Source: Bifidobacterium sp. ESL0784 (GTDB lineage: Bacteria > Actinomycetota > Actinomycetes > Actinomycetales > Bifidobacteriaceae). From it: a stretch of DNA of 64,000 nt. Both the position numbers and the translations under genes were made by a program. This document shows positions 43,670 through 56,886 of this stretch, one piece after another (the stretch's first letter is position 1; every line of letters starts with the position of its first letter). The notes below the pieces were generated by a model that was not told the DNA's origin, searched no databases, and saw only the letters and a list, made by a program, of their open reading frames with translations. The stretch spans positions 496,001 to 560,000 of the forward strand of contig NZ_JAQTHV010000001.1 of NCBI RefSeq assembly GCF_029433295.1, given 5' to 3'.

Positions 43670-44833
43670 AACGATGGATTCCCTGAAGTACTTGTTCATC
43701 CTGTTGATGAGCAGCCTGACTTTGGCGCCTTTGAGCCGCGTGTAGTTGCCCTTGGAATCCTCAAGCTGGGCGACGCCGGAGTGCCGACCGAGCGGCAGGA
43801 TCGTGCCGTAGGGTTTGAAAACGAACCGGTAGGTGCGCCCGCCCTGCAGCAGCGAGATAACGTTGCTTGCGGCGCAGTCTGCCTGCTGAATGGCGAGCTG
43901 GGCGCTGGCCGGGTAGACGCGGCCGGTCTGCGGGTTTGGCACGGCAGAAACGTCGCCGATCACGAATTCCCGCGGCCAGCCTCCGTCGGCCTCCACCACC
44001 GATAGGTCGTCGCGGACGATGACGCGGTTGAATTTCTGGGCATAGCCCGAGACCGGAACGACCTCGCTGCCGCGGATTCCCGTCGCCCAGACGATGGTGT
44101 TGGCGCGGAAAGCCTGGTCGCCGACGAAGACGGTGCCCGGCTCGACCTTGGTGACCCGCGAAGAAGGATGGAAAATGACGCCGCTGCCACCCAGATCCTC
44201 CATGATCCATTCGGTGAGTTTTGCGTCGAAACGATAAAGGGGCTTGGGGTTGGAGGCGAAGCAGTGGACTTCCATCCGGTCGGCCGGCACGCCGAATTGC
44301 TTGGCAAGCCCCGGAATCTGGTCCAGCAGCGCGGCCATGAACGCGACGGCCGAGAATCCGTCTCCGCACACCGCGATGCGCAGGTCGTAAGGGTTCTGGC
44401 TCAAGCGGTAATCCGTGAGCACGCGCTCGACGTGGCTTCGTGCGCTCATCGCGTCGTTGAGGGTGATCAGCGGCAGCACGTTGCCGGTGGCTCCCGGGAC
44501 GTCCGGCGTCGAGGAGGCACCACCCAGCGCGTTGATCAGATAGTCGTAGAAGACCAGCCCGTTTTTGCGCAGTTCGACGGCCCGGATGTCGTGGTCGATC
44601 CTCATCACTTCGTCGATAACCAGGGAGACCCTCGGGTCAACCGTTTCGCGCAGGTTGAAGCTGATTTCGGAGGGATCGGTTCTTCCGACGGCCACTTCGT
44701 GGAGTCGTGCGGTGTCGTAGTGGTAAACATCCCTGTTGACCAGCATTATTTCCGCGTCCGGGTTCTGAGCGACGAGCTGCTTAACGGCATGCAAGCCCGC
44801 ATAACCAGCCCCAAGTACCATGATTCTTCTCAT
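43667..44833 (-). CDS. NAD(P)/FAD-dependent oxidoreductase, type II NADH dehydrogenase-like
   Basis: A 388-residue two-dinucleotide-binding flavoprotein of the NDH-2 family. The FAD site is IMVLGAGYAGLHAV at the N-terminus. The NAD(H) site is RIAVCGDGFSAVAF near residue 150, with the usual third glycine replaced (GDGFSA). The second FAD segment is FVIGDVSAVPN, preceded by VWATGIRG. It probably oxidises NADH at the membrane surface, but no membrane helix is seen, and bifidobacteria lack a conventional respiratory chain. The acceptor (quinone, oxygen or other) is unknown. GGAAG precedes the ATG at 44833. Confidence 0.82.
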   Translation of the reverse strand: MRRIMVLGAGYAGLHAVKQLVAQNPDAEIMLVNRDVYHYDTARLHEVAVGRTDPSEISFNLRETVDPRVSLVIDEVMRIDHDIRAVELRKNGLVFYDYLINALGGASSTPDVPGATGNVLPLITLNDAMSARSHVERVLTDYRLSQNPYDLRIAVCGDGFSAVAFMAALLDQIPGLAKQFGVPADRMEVHCFASNPKPLYRFDAKLTEWIMEDLGGSGVIFHPSSRVTKVEPGTVFVGDQAFRANTIVWATGIRGSEVVPVSGYAQKFNRVIVRDDLSVVEADGGWPREFVIGDVSAVPNPQTGRVYPASAQLAIQQADCAASNVISLLQGGRTYRFVFKPYGTILPLGRHSGVAQLEDSKGNYTRLKGAKVRLLINRMNKYFRESIV

Positions 44834-44936
44834 GAAATCTTCCGATGCAATCTAGAGTTCCAGCAGTAACCGCTCTTATATCAAATTTAATCATACTATG
44901 ATACTTGAAGTTGCCAAGGCGGTCATTCTTTGCATG

Positions 44937-44990
44937 TTTTATAATATACATCACTTATTACATTTTTATAATATATATCATTTATTGGAT
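44937..44990. repeat. AT-rich tandem duplication upstream of rpoB
   Basis: Two adjacent 27-base units (44937-44963 and 44964-44990) match at 23 of 27 positions. Each begins TTTTATAATATA and so contains a perfect TATAAT (44940-44945 and 44967-44972). They lie about 50 bases upstream of the main rpoB promoter -35. They could be extra promoters or an upstream activating AT-rich element. Confidence 0.7.
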
Positions 44991-45036
44991 ACATTACCGG
45001 AGTTTGTGTAAATCTCCAAGGCCTGTTTCGTGGCGC

Positions 45037-45066
45037 TTGCTATTTCGTCTCAATGCCGTGTATAAT
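45037..45066 (+). promoter_or_regulatory. rpoBC promoter
   Basis: TTGCTA (45037-45042), an 18-base spacer and a perfect TATAAT (45061-45066). Transcription would begin near 45073, giving a leader of about 126 bases before the TTG start of rpoB. Confidence 0.65.
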
Positions 45067-45198
45067 AAATATTTTGCATAAGGTGTGTCATATTGCGGGC
45101 ATGCTCTAACGATGAAGCGCCCGCGTAGTGTAGCCGTTTGCGGCGCGTTTCCTTGGAAAATGAATTTGAAAGATCAAGCGAGCGATAAGGAACGTCCA

Positions 45199-48765
<3,567 letters not shown>

Positions 48766-48792
48766 AGGCAACGCTTAACAAATACGGCTTAG

Positions 48793-48828
48793 CCCGGGGC
48801 TTGGCGATACATAGAAAACCAAGCCCGG
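48793..48828 (+). promoter_or_regulatory. hairpin between rpoB and rpoC
   Basis: CCGGGGCTTGG (48794-48804) pairs with CCAAGCCCGG (48819-48828) with one bulged G. There is no T-tract. It may be an RNA processing site or a modulator of rpoC expression. Confidence 0.5.
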
Positions 48829-48879
48829 CAAGCCGGCCGAAAATCGTAATTGTTACCAATTGGAAGACAGGACAACATA

Positions 48880-51800
48880 GTGCTGGACGTCAACGCATTT
48901 GACAAACTGAGGATCGGACTCGCCACTACCGAGGACATCCACAAGTGGAGTTACGGCGAAGTCAAGAAGCCGGAAACCATCAACTATAGAACTTTGAAGC
49001 CCGAGAAGGACGGCCTGTTCGGAGAGCAGATCTTCGGACCGACCCGCGACTGGGAGTGCGCCTGCGGCAAATACAAGCGCGTCCGTTTTAAGGGCATCGT
49101 CTGCGAACGCTGCGGCGTGGAGGTCACCAAATCCCGCGTCCGCCGTGAGCGCATGGGCCACATCGAGCTGGCCGCACCGGTAACGCACATCTGGTTCTTC
49201 AAGGGTGTGCCGAGCCGTTTGGGCTATCTGCTTGACATCGCGCCGAAGGACCTCGAAAAGGTCATCTACTTCGCGGCCTACATGGTCACGAGTGTGGACG
49301 AAGAGCAGCGCCAGCAGGATCTGCCGGATCTGCAGGACGAATTCGACACCGAGATCGCACAGCTCAACAAGCGCCGCGACAACGAGATCGAGGAACGCGC
49401 CAAGAAGCTCGAGGCCGACATGGCCGAGCTCGAGGCCAGCGGCGATGCCAAGGGCAGCGCCAAGTCCAAGATCCGCAACTCCGCCGAGCGCGAGATGGCG
49501 GCCATCCGCCAGCGCTACGACGATCAGGCACAGCGTCTTGCCGCCGTGTTCGACCGCTTCAAGACCCTGAAGCCGGGCGACATGGAAGGCGATGTGGACC
49601 TGTGGCAGGAAATGGTCGACCGCTACGGCGACTATTTCGAAGGTTCCATGGGTGCCGAAGCCATTCAGCAGCGTCTGCGTGACTTCGACCTCGAAGCTGC
49701 CGCCAAGCAACTTCGCGAAGAGATCGACACCGGCTCCGGTCAGCGCAAGGCACGCGCTCTGAAGCGCTTGAAGGTCGTCAACGCATTCCTCACCACGGAC
49801 AACAAGCCCGAGGCCATGGTCTTGAACGCCATTCCGGTCATTCCTCCGGATCTGCGCCCGATGGTGCAGCTCGATGGCGGCCGTTTTGCGACCTCTGATC
49901 TCAATGATCTCTATCGTCGTGTGATCAACCGCAACAACCGTCTGAAGAGGCTCATCGAACTCGGTGCCCCCGAGATCATGCTCAACAACGAGAAGCGCAT
50001 GCTGCAGGAAGCCGTCGACTCCCTGTTCGACAACGGCCGTCGTGGCCGCCCTGTCACCGGCGCCTCGAACCGCCCGCTGAAGTCCCTGAGCGATATGCTC
50101 AAGGGCAAGCAGGGCCGTTTCCGTCAGAACCTCTTGGGCAAGCGCGTGGATTATTCCGGCCGTTCCGTGATCGTCGTCGGCCCGTCGCTGCGTATGCACC
50201 AGTGTGGTCTGCCGAAGCCGATGGCCCTGGAGCTCTTCAAGCCCTTCGTCATCAAGAAGCTCGTGGACCAGAACTACGCGCAGAACATGAAGAGCGCCAA
50301 GCGCTTGGTCGACCGTCAGGATTCGTCCGTCTGGGACGTGCTTGAGGATGTCATCAGCGAGCACCCGGTGCTCCTGAACCGTGCGCCTACGCTGCACAGG
50401 CTCGGCATTCAGGCCTTCGAGCCGATCCTGGTCGAAGGCAAGGCCATCCACCTGCCGCCGCTCGCCTGCGCCGCGTTCAACGCGGACTTCGATGGCGACC
50501 AGATGGCAGTCCATCTGCCGCTGAGCGTCGAGGCACAGGCCGAAGCTCGTTCCTTGATGATGGCTTCCGACAACATCCTGAAGCCGGCAGATGGCCACAC
50601 CGTCACCATGCCTTCTCAGGATATGATCCTGGGTCTCTACTTCCTTTCCACCGTCGTTGAAGGTGCCAAGGGCCAGGGCCGCGTGCTCGGTTCTCCCGAG
50701 GAACTGCGCATGGCCGTCGACCGCAACGACGTCGACGTGCAGGCCAAGGTGCTCGTGCGCCTGCCCAAGGACTTCGTGCTCCCCACCGATTGGGAACCTA
50801 GCGAGCTCAAGGTCGTCGACCCCGAGCCGGGCAGCCCGGACGTGGTCAAGGAAGAGCGTTTCAAGGACGGTTCCGTCCTCTTCGCCACTTCCTACGGCCG
50901 TCTGAAGTTCAACGAGACCCTGCCGGTCGACTACCCGTTCATCAACGAGCAGGTCGCCAAGGGCAAGCTCTCCACGATCGTCGACGACATCGCCACGCGT
51001 TACTCCACCGCTCAGGTGGCCGCGACGCTGGACGCCCTGAAGGATCTCGGCTTCACCCGTGCTCCTTGGTCGGGTGTCACGATGTCCTTCTCCGACATCG
51101 TCGAGCCGCCGGAACGTCTCGACATCATCCATGACTACGAAGGCCAGGCCGACAAGGTCAATGACCAGTATGAGATGGGTCTGTTGACCGAAGAGGAACG
51201 CCGTCAGGAGCTCATCAACCTGTGGACCGAATGCACCGACAAGGTCGCGGACGCCATGCGCGATAACTTCAAGGACGACAACAACGTCAACATCATGGTG
51301 CAGTCCGGAGCCCGAGGCAACTGGATGCAGATTCGCCAGATCTCCGGTATGCGAGGACTTGTGGCGAACCCGAAGGGCGAGATCATCTCCCGTCCTGTCA
51401 AGTCCAACTACCGTGAAGGCCTCTCTGTCTTGGAATACTTCATCTCCCAGCACGGCGCCCGCAAGGGTTTGGCCGATACCGCACTTCGTACCGCGGAATC
51501 CGGCTATCTGACCCGTCGTCTCGTCGACGTGGCCCAGGAGGTCATCGTTCGCGAAGAGGATTGCGGTACCAAGAAGGGTCTGGCAATCAAGATCGCCGAC
51601 CGCGATGAGGACGGCAATCTCGTGCTCGTCAAGGATGCTGACGGCGGCCCATACTCCCGTCTGCTTTCCAACGACGTCATCGACCCAAAGGACGGCAAGA
51701 CCGTGCTCTACAAGCGCGATGATGCCCTTTCCATGGACGTGTTGCGCGATATGGTCGCCCACGGCGTTGAAGAGGTCAAGGCACGCAGCGTGCTGACTTG

Positions 51801-52950
51801 CGAGTCCAAGCGCGGCGTGTGCGCGAAGTGCTATGGCTGGTCGCTGGCCACCAACCGCTTGGTGGATGTCGGCGAGGCCGTCGGCGTCGTCGCGGCACAG
51901 TCCATCGGCGAGCCCGGTACGCAGCTCACGCTTCGTTCCTTCCACTCCGGCGGCGTCGCTTCCGCTTCCGATATCACCCAGGGTCTTCCCCGTGTCACCG
52001 AGCTCTTCGAGGCGCGTACGCCTAAGGGCGAGGCTCCGATCACGGAGTATCCGGGCACTGTCAAGGTCGAGGATTCCGACCACGGCCGCCAGGTCACGCT
52101 GACCCCGGACGACACGACCATCGAGCCGATCACTTATCCGGTGACCCGCCGTGCGCCGCTCTTGGTCAAGGACGGCGACCACGTCGACACCGGTACCCAG
52201 CTGATCGAAGGCTCCGTCGATCCGAAGAAGATTCTTCGTATCTTGGGACCCCGCGCGGCTCAGGTCAACATCGTGGAGGGCGTGCACGACGTGTACCGCT
52301 CCCAGGGCGTGGATATCCACGACAAGCACCTTGAGGTCATCGTCCACCAGATGCTTCGCCGCATCACGGTGATCGATTCCGGCACCACGAACCTGCTGCC
52401 TGGCGAACTGGTCGATCAATCCAAGTTCCGCGACGCCAATATGAAGGCCGTCAAGGAGGGTGGCAAGCCCGCCGCCGGCCGTCCAGAGCTTCTGGGCATC
52501 ACCAAGGCTTCACTGGCCACCGATTCCTGGCTCTCCGCCGCTTCGTTCCAAGAGACCACCCGTGTGCTTACGGAGGCCGCTTTGGAGCAGAAGTCCGACG
52601 AGCTCAAGGGCCTGAAGGAGAACGTCATCATCGGCAAACTCATTCCTGCCGGCACCGGCCTGGCGCGTTACCGCAACGCGACGGTCGAGCCCGACAAGGC
52701 CATCCGCGACACCATCTACCCGAACTTCGGCTTGGGCGGCGACACCGCGAACACCGACTTCGGCGAAGGTGGCATGGACGATATGGACTTCTCCAATATC
52801 GACTTCGGCGACCTGAAGCTTGGCGACGACTTCAACCCCGATGACTTCCTCAACGATCAGGGCGGGGCCACCGAGCTGGGTGGAGACACCGATTTCACTT
52901 CAGGCGCAGATACTGGAGCCGACGATTCCGGCTCGCAGGTCTCTAGTTGA
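48880..52950 (+). CDS. rpoC: DNA-directed RNA polymerase beta-prime subunit
   Basis: 1356 residues. The N-terminal zinc site is [19 protein letters not shown]. The catalytic magnesium motif [12 protein letters not shown] is near residue 535. The second zinc site includes [15 protein letters not shown]. Residues of about 150-240 ([18 protein letters not shown] and following, strongly charged, coiled-coil) are the insertion typical of Actinobacteria. The C-terminal 80 residues are very acidic (Asp/Phe/Gly repeats). The GTG start at 48880 gives the expected [11 protein letters not shown]-terminus; the ribosome site (AGGACA) is modest. Confidence 0.97.
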   Translation: MLDVNAFDKLRIGLATTEDIHKWSYGEVKKPETINYRTLKPEKDGLFGEQIFGPTRDWECACGKYKRVRFKGIVCERCGVEVTKSRVRRERMGHIELAAPVTHIWFFKGVPSRLGYLLDIAPKDLEKVIYFAAYMVTSVDEEQRQQDLPDLQDEFDTEIAQLNKRRDNEIEERAKKLEADMAELEASGDAKGSAKSKIRNSAEREMAAIRQRYDDQAQRLAAVFDRFKTLKPGDMEGDVDLWQEMVDRYGDYFEGSMGAEAIQQRLRDFDLEAAAKQLREEIDTGSGQRKARALKRLKVVNAFLTTDNKPEAMVLNAIPVIPPDLRPMVQLDGGRFATSDLNDLYRRVINRNNRLKRLIELGAPEIMLNNEKRMLQEAVDSLFDNGRRGRPVTGASNRPLKSLSDMLKGKQGRFRQNLLGKRVDYSGRSVIVVGPSLRMHQCGLPKPMALELFKPFVIKKLVDQNYAQNMKSAKRLVDRQDSSVWDVLEDVISEHPVLLNRAPTLHRLGIQAFEPILVEGKAIHLPPLACAAFNADFDGDQMAVHLPLSVEAQAEARSLMMASDNILKPADGHTVTMPSQDMILGLYFLSTVVEGAKGQGRVLGSPEELRMAVDRNDVDVQAKVLVRLPKDFVLPTDWEPSELKVVDPEPGSPDVVKEERFKDGSVLFATSYGRLKFNETLPVDYPFINEQVAKGKLSTIVDDIATRYSTAQVAATLDALKDLGFTRAPWSGVTMSFSDIVEPPERLDIIHDYEGQADKVNDQYEMGLLTEEERRQELINLWTECTDKVADAMRDNFKDDNNVNIMVQSGARGNWMQIRQISGMRGLVANPKGEIISRPVKSNYREGLSVLEYFISQHGARKGLADTALRTAESGYLTRRLVDVAQEVIVREEDCGTKKGLAIKIADRDEDGNLVLVKDADGGPYSRLLSNDVIDPKDGKTVLYKRDDALSMDVLRDMVAHGVEEVKARSVLTCESKRGVCAKCYGWSLATNRLVDVGEAVGVVAAQSIGEPGTQLTLRSFHSGGVASASDITQGLPRVTELFEARTPKGEAPITEYPGTVKVEDSDHGRQVTLTPDDTTIEPITYPVTRRAPLLVKDGDHVDTGTQLIEGSVDPKKILRILGPRAAQVNIVEGVHDVYRSQGVDIHDKHLEVIVHQMLRRITVIDSGTTNLLPGELVDQSKFRDANMKAVKEGGKPAAGRPELLGITKASLATDSWLSAASFQETTRVLTEAALEQKSDELKGLKENVIIGKLIPAGTGLARYRNATVEPDKAIRDTIYPNFGLGGDTANTDFGEGGMDDMDFSNIDFGDLKLGDDFNPDDFLNDQGGATELGGDTDFTSGADTGADDSGSQVSS

Positions 52951-52994
52951 TGTGAATGCAAGGCAGTCTGATAAGTAGCGTCTTTTCCTAAGTT

Positions 52995-53055
52995 TTAAAG
53001 GGTCTTGTTCTTTTACTTTTTTGCATACAAGTGGTAAAAGAACAAGACCCTTTAA
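52995..53055. terminator. perfect 22-bp hairpin after rpoC
   Basis: The left arm 52995-53016 (TTAAAGGGTCTTGTTCTTTT plus AC) pairs without mismatch with the right arm 53034-53055; the loop is 17 bases. It lies between the convergent rpoC and membrane protein genes, so it probably terminates both. The arms are unusually long and perfect. Confidence 0.8.
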
Positions 53056-53138
53056 TCTCAGTTTGGTCTTTTAAAAGTTTTAGCCGATTTTCATATTCTC
53101 TTGAAGAAGATGACGGCTAGCCGGATAATGTGATGATA

Positions 53139-53585
53139 TCAGTGTTGATTAATGATGTGAATGCCAGCTGTAGCAAATATTACATTAAAGATGACGACTG
53201 CAATCACCAATGATACTATAAGAATGATGCTTGGATGCATCAGACGAGTTATTGCCCAGAATACGATGAAAACAGTGAATAGATATGTTCCCAAAAAAAT
53301 CGAGAGCCAACAAATGATTCTCAACTGTCTAAGGATACCAGACTTGCTTTGATTTGTTAGTAATGCGTAAAGAAGATTAAGCATTACTATCGACAAAGCG
53401 GCAGTTGCAACAGATATAACTAATAAGGAAATGCTAATTAAAATTCTGGTTTTTGCAACCTCTGGCCAAGCGTTTATCGATTCGGTGATTGAATCCTGTG
53501 CAATAGCTGTAAGTAGGATAATTATGCACACAAGGATCGCTTGAATTGCAGTCATTGCGATCCTTGTAATTTTATCGTATTTCAT
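53139..53585 (-). CDS. small four-helix membrane protein, function unknown
   Basis: 148 residues, not recognised. Four hydrophobic segments are visible, at about residues 12-30, 48-75, 90-112 and 118-142 (for example AILVCIIILLTAIAQ and IILIVSLVIAVVIFNVIF). The start overlaps the stop of the upstream secreted-protein gene by four bases (ATGA), so the two are translationally coupled. Codon use is AT-rich compared with neighbours, suggesting recent acquisition. One possibility is a partner or immunity-type protein for the secreted product; this is speculative. Confidence 0.75.
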   Translation of the reverse strand: MKYDKITRIAMTAIQAILVCIIILLTAIAQDSITESINAWPEVAKTRILISISLLVISVATAALSIVMLNLLYALLTNQSKSGILRQLRIICWLSIFLGTYLFTVFIVFWAITRLMHPSIILIVSLVIAVVIFNVIFATAGIHIINQH

Positions 53586-54133
53586 ACTGTAGTTTTATAA
53601 GAATACTGGAAAACGGTTTTTTGCGCCCAAGGATTTAAACTATCGTTGACTGTTCTGCTCACGGTCTGACCTGGATAGAAGCCGGGACCAAGAGAAGCAT
53701 TGGAACATTGCCAACCAAGCACATCATTTCCGCCTCTTGTGTATTTGAAGCAGACCTGAATGACTCGTCTGGGTGTCACATAATTAGGTGACCTATAATC
53801 TTTTTTCCCAGATGCATATGCTTTTCCGGTGTACCAGAGTTGCATCTGCTCATTACTGGATGCATAGCTTGAACCAAAACGGAAATTTGTCAGAGAGCGG
53901 GTCATGCCGTGAGGGTCAAGCTCGACTTTACCGCTATGGACTTCCACGCCGTCTCCTGCTGTGACGCGTACCCCATCGGGAGAGACATACGTGGGAGATA
54001 GGACATATTGGTCAGTCAGAGGTGGTTGTGGCCCAGAATCAGCTGCATTGGCACTTGGGGAAGCCGTACCGATAACAAGAAAGACGGCTGCAGTACCTGT
54101 TGTAATAAATTTTAAGATACTTTTTTTAAACAT
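53582..54133 (-). CDS. secreted protein of unknown function
   Basis: 183 residues. A clear Sec signal peptide is present: basic MFKKSILK, a hydrophobic core TGTAAVFLVIG and a likely cleavage after SANA. The mature part of about 150 residues is polar and strand-rich, with LSPTYVSPDGVRVTAGDG, then YRSPNYVTPRRVIQVCFKYT and WQCSNASLGPGFYPG. The two cysteines (VCF and WQC) could form one disulphide. I considered the lactococcin 972 family but do not see its motifs. A strong ribosome site (AAGGAG) precedes the ATG. It is AT-rich and coupled to the downstream membrane protein gene. Confidence 0.78.
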   Translation of the reverse strand: MFKKSILKFITTGTAAVFLVIGTASPSANAADSGPQPPLTDQYVLSPTYVSPDGVRVTAGDGVEVHSGKVELDPHGMTRSLTNFRFGSSYASSNEQMQLWYTGKAYASGKKDYRSPNYVTPRRVIQVCFKYTRGGNDVLGWQCSNASLGPGFYPGQTVSRTVNDSLNPWAQKTVFQYSYKTTV

Positions 54134-54150
54134 TACAATCTCCTTTGATA

Positions 54151-54182
54151 TTTACGCAATTGTTTTAATTGTATTGCGTAAA
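54151..54182 (-). promoter_or_regulatory. palindromic operator-like site upstream of the secreted-protein gene
   Basis: TTTACGCAAT (54151-54160) and ATTGCGTAAA (54173-54182) are perfect ten-base arms separated by 12 bases. The site lies 18 bases upstream of the start codon. On the minus strand a TACAAT (-10-like, 54173-54168) is embedded in it. This is the geometry of a repressor site over a promoter. Confidence 0.6.
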
Positions 54183-54340
54183 TAAACCTTATCATCTGAT
54201 ATTTTTTATTGATATTGATTTTTCATTATCTTCACAAAGTATATTGAGTTAGCGATTAAAGGGCTAAGTTTGTTGAATTTCGGAGAGATTTAATGATAGT
54301 TCTATCGAGAATGTTGCGGTTCTGCGCTACCATGGCCTCT

Positions 54341-54949
54341 ATGAGCACTTTGCCTTTTCCGCCACCACCGGAGCTTGGTTGGTATGACGATGACGCTACA
54401 GTTGTATCCGCGAACCAGACTTCGGCCGATTGGTCCGCCAAGGATCCAGGCACGGCCCAGACCCCGCAGACGATCGTAGACAGCACTGCCGCGACCAGCA
54501 GGCCCGCCGTCGACGATTCCTGGACCTCCTCTGCCCCGCAGACCAACAGCGAGGGCGATATCGAGGACTGGGACGGCACGGTGCTTTCCAGCGCGTTCAT
54601 GGGTAAGAAGCCGATGAAGCGTTACCGCCTGCACAACGATGCCACCGGCCAGGATATCGAGCTGACCAAGAGCGCCCTGCTGGGCCGCAACGTTTCGGCC
54701 ACCGTGCCGCAAGGCGCGATGTCCATCAAGCTCGCCGATCCGACGCGCACGGTTTCGCGCAACCATGCCGCCGTGAGCTACGACAAGGACGGTACGCTCT
54801 GGATTGAGGACTATGGTTCGCTCAACGGCACCTACATCGTCGAAGACGACCACGAGCAGCAGGTCAAAGACAGCCCGGTTCTGCTGAAGGCCCCCACGAC
54901 GCTGCGTATCGGCGACCAGTTCTTCAAGCTCACCGAGGTCGAGGACTGA
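54341..54949 (+). CDS. FHA domain protein
   Basis: About 202 residues. The N-terminal 90 residues are Pro/Ser/Thr/Asp-rich and probably disordered, with several threonines near acidic residues that a Ser/Thr kinase could phosphorylate. The C-terminal forkhead-associated domain binds phosphothreonine: ALLGRNVSA, then TVSRNHAAVSYD and DYGSLNGTYI. It is close to the PP2C phosphatase cluster, suggesting a shared phospho-signalling theme. I place the start at ATG 54341 (MSTLPFPPPPELGW), with TACCAT seven bases upstream; a start at 54293 has a GGAGAG ribosome site and is a real alternative. Confidence 0.88.
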   Translation: MSTLPFPPPPELGWYDDDATVVSANQTSADWSAKDPGTAQTPQTIVDSTAATSRPAVDDSWTSSAPQTNSEGDIEDWDGTVLSSAFMGKKPMKRYRLHNDATGQDIELTKSALLGRNVSATVPQGAMSIKLADPTRTVSRNHAAVSYDKDGTLWIEDYGSLNGTYIVEDDHEQQVKDSPVLLKAPTTLRIGDQFFKLTEVED

Positions 54950-55003
54950 TTAGCCTTTAGGGCGATGAAGTCCGTTCCCAGGCTTTGCAATACTTCAAAT
55001 AAC

Positions 55004-55061
55004 AAATAACGGATGTCCCGCTACCCGATGATTCGGTAGGGTAGCGGGACATCCGTTATTT
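55004..55061. terminator. perfect 23-bp bidirectional terminator
   Basis: The left arm 55004-55026 (AAATAACGGATGTCCCGCTA plus CCC) pairs perfectly with the right arm 55039-55061, with a 12-base loop. The A/T ends provide T-tracts on both strands. It lies between the convergent FHA and LRV genes. Confidence 0.9.
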
Positions 55062-55148
55062 AATAAGCCATGCTCCGACTCGGCTGTTGGCAGGCCGGCG
55101 CAAACCGGCCGACCGCCGTAAGCGACTTGGCCGGATCGGCCACAAGCA

Positions 55149-55862
55149 CTATTGCCGTGTGGCCAGGGCGGCGTCGATGGCCGGGTCGTGCAGCTGGGCG
55201 AGCCAGTTCAGCAGCTCCGGGTAGGTGTTGGGGTTGCGGGCCAGGCACGGGCGCAGCTCGGGGGCGTACTGGGCGATGCTGGCGATGGTCATCTGGTCGG
55301 TGTTCGGGTCGAGTGCCTGCTCGGCCGTGTATCCGTAGGCGTTCGTGGCGACAGGCATTTGCTGGTTGTAGCCTGTGGTGGCGGTGGTCGGTTGCTGTGC
55401 CGAATACTGGTTGGTGTTGGTCAGTTGCTGCGTCGCGTACTGGTTGGTGGCGGTGGTGGCAGCATACTGTCCGCTGGGAGAGACATATTGTCCGTTGGCG
55501 GCTTGCTGGTCGGCGATATAAGGTGTTGAAGCCTGCGGCTGCGCCTGTTGGCCGCCATAATAAGCCGTGGTTGAAGTCTGGGCCGGCTGTTGGGTCGCTA
55601 CCTGCTCCACCGCGGCCTGCTGGGCCGGTGCCTCTTGGACCGAAACGCCGACTTCGGGCACCTCGAAGCCCATGGATTTGAGTGTCTCACGGGCTCGGTC
55701 GTCGCCGAACTCGGCGAGCCAACGCTTCAGTCCCGGGTAGGCACGTGGGTTCGCGGCCACGTTCGCGCCGAAATCGGGGTTTTCGTAGGCGACTTTCGCC
55801 AGCATGACTGGGTCTGCGTCGGAATCCTGAACAATGGTGACAGCGGTGTCGTAATCAACCAT
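55149..55862 (-). CDS. LRV-repeat protein with Gln-rich linker
   Basis: 237 residues. Two similar helical modules of the variant leucine-rich repeat type lie at the ends: the N-terminal one contains VAANPRAYPGLKRWLAEFGD and the C-terminal one LARNPNTYPELLNWLAQLHD. Between them are about 110 residues rich in Gln, Thr, Ala, Tyr and Pro. There is no signal or membrane helix. Such LRV modules occur repeatedly in bifidobacterial and actinobacterial proteins and probably mediate protein contacts. GGGAAG supports the ATG at 55862; a GTG at 55871 is possible. It lies downstream of the PP2C gene on the same strand, 165 bases away. Confidence 0.8.
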   Translation of the reverse strand: MVDYDTAVTIVQDSDADPVMLAKVAYENPDFGANVAANPRAYPGLKRWLAEFGDDRARETLKSMGFEVPEVGVSVQEAPAQQAAVEQVATQQPAQTSTTAYYGGQQAQPQASTPYIADQQAANGQYVSPSGQYAATTATNQYATQQLTNTNQYSAQQPTTATTGYNQQMPVATNAYGYTAEQALDPNTDQMTIASIAQYAPELRPCLARNPNTYPELLNWLAQLHDPAIDAALATRQ

Positions 55863-56026
55863 TTGCTTCACTTCCCTTTCTTATCGGATGAACCGCACGA
55901 CGTTCATCTGGCTTGTTGTTATCGATAGTTTACTGCTTTACTAATAAATGATTATATCGGTTCGTTTTCGTTATGTCGCGCGAATGACGCACGGATGAAA
56001 TAAAAAACGAAGAATTGATGGAAATT

Positions 56027-56884
56027 TTATGTATGCAGGCTGTCAAGCGTGATGTCCCCGATGGTCTCCAGCTCCTCTCCGTCGTCGAGCTTGCTGGCGT
56101 GCCAAGGTTCGTCATAGGGCCTATCCGGCCACACATCGACGACGATGACCGTGATGTTGTCTTTGCCGCCGGCTGCAAGCGCGGCCTTGACAAGTGCCTC
56201 CATGGCGCGTTCCGGGTCCGGGTTCGCCTGGCAGATCGCTGCGATTTGCGCGTCGGGGACTTCGGAATACAGTCCGTCGGAGCATACGACGAAACGGCCG
56301 GACGGCACCACGGCGTAGAAATCGGGCCTGACGCCCTGCGGCGCGCCGATGCACTGGGTGATGACGTTGCGGGGGATGGTCGCGTTGGCCATCTGCGGCG
56401 ACATCAGCCCGGCGTCGATGGCCTGTTGGCGCTGGGAATGGTCCTTAGTGACATGGCTGATCGAGGACGCGATCGCGTTGCCCCGAGCGTCGAGGTCGAA
56501 ATGGTAGGTGCGGGAATCGCCGACGTTGATCACGTACCAAAGCGGCGCCTGCTCGTTGCCGTCCTCGCCGGGGCGGGCGGGCAGGATGATGCCGGTGGCC
56601 GTCGTTCCGGCCACACCGCCGAGGTCCTGGCCCAGCTCATAGACATCGTCTTGGGCCGTATCCAACGCGGATTCGATAATCTGCCTCGACCTGATCGGTT
56701 CACCGGCGATGGCTTTGAAGTGTTCGGCGGTCAGCGCGCTGGCGCGTTCCCCGCCGACACCTCCTCCCATGCCGTCACAGACCATGTAGACGCCGGATTC
56801 GTTGACTCCCGAGTCCTGGTTGTTGCGGCGTTTTCTGCCGATATCGCTGCCCATGGCCGCACGGATATGTGGATGCTCAGACAT
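56027..56884 (-). CDS. prpC: PP2C-family Ser/Thr protein phosphatase
   Basis: 285 residues. PP2C metal and catalytic motifs are present: GRKRRNNQDSG near the N-terminus, YMVCDGMGGGVGGERAS, VINVGDSRTY, FVVCSDGLYSEV and GKDNITVIVVDV. It dephosphorylates Ser/Thr proteins with two metal ions. It is the last gene of the PFNA-type cluster and would oppose the Pkb2-type kinase that normally begins that cluster, presumably encoded beyond 64000. The ATG lies two bases after the preceding stop, so the two genes are probably coupled. The frame remains open upstream, but only the part from 56884 is homologous. Confidence 0.92.
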   Translation of the reverse strand: MSEHPHIRAAMGSDIGRKRRNNQDSGVNESGVYMVCDGMGGGVGGERASALTAEHFKAIAGEPIRSRQIIESALDTAQDDVYELGQDLGGVAGTTATGIILPARPGEDGNEQAPLWYVINVGDSRTYHFDLDARGNAIASSISHVTKDHSQRQQAIDAGLMSPQMANATIPRNVITQCIGAPQGVRPDFYAVVPSGRFVVCSDGLYSEVPDAQIAAICQANPDPERAMEALVKAALAAGGKDNITVIVVDVWPDRPYDEPWHASKLDDGEELETIGDITLDSLHT

Positions 56885-56886
56885 GA

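Noticed and set aside
53582-54133. Lactococcin 972-type bacteriocin
   Set aside because: A signal peptide is present, but the family's typical tryptophan/glycine motifs are not seen, the protein is longer than usual, and no ABC transporter genes follow.
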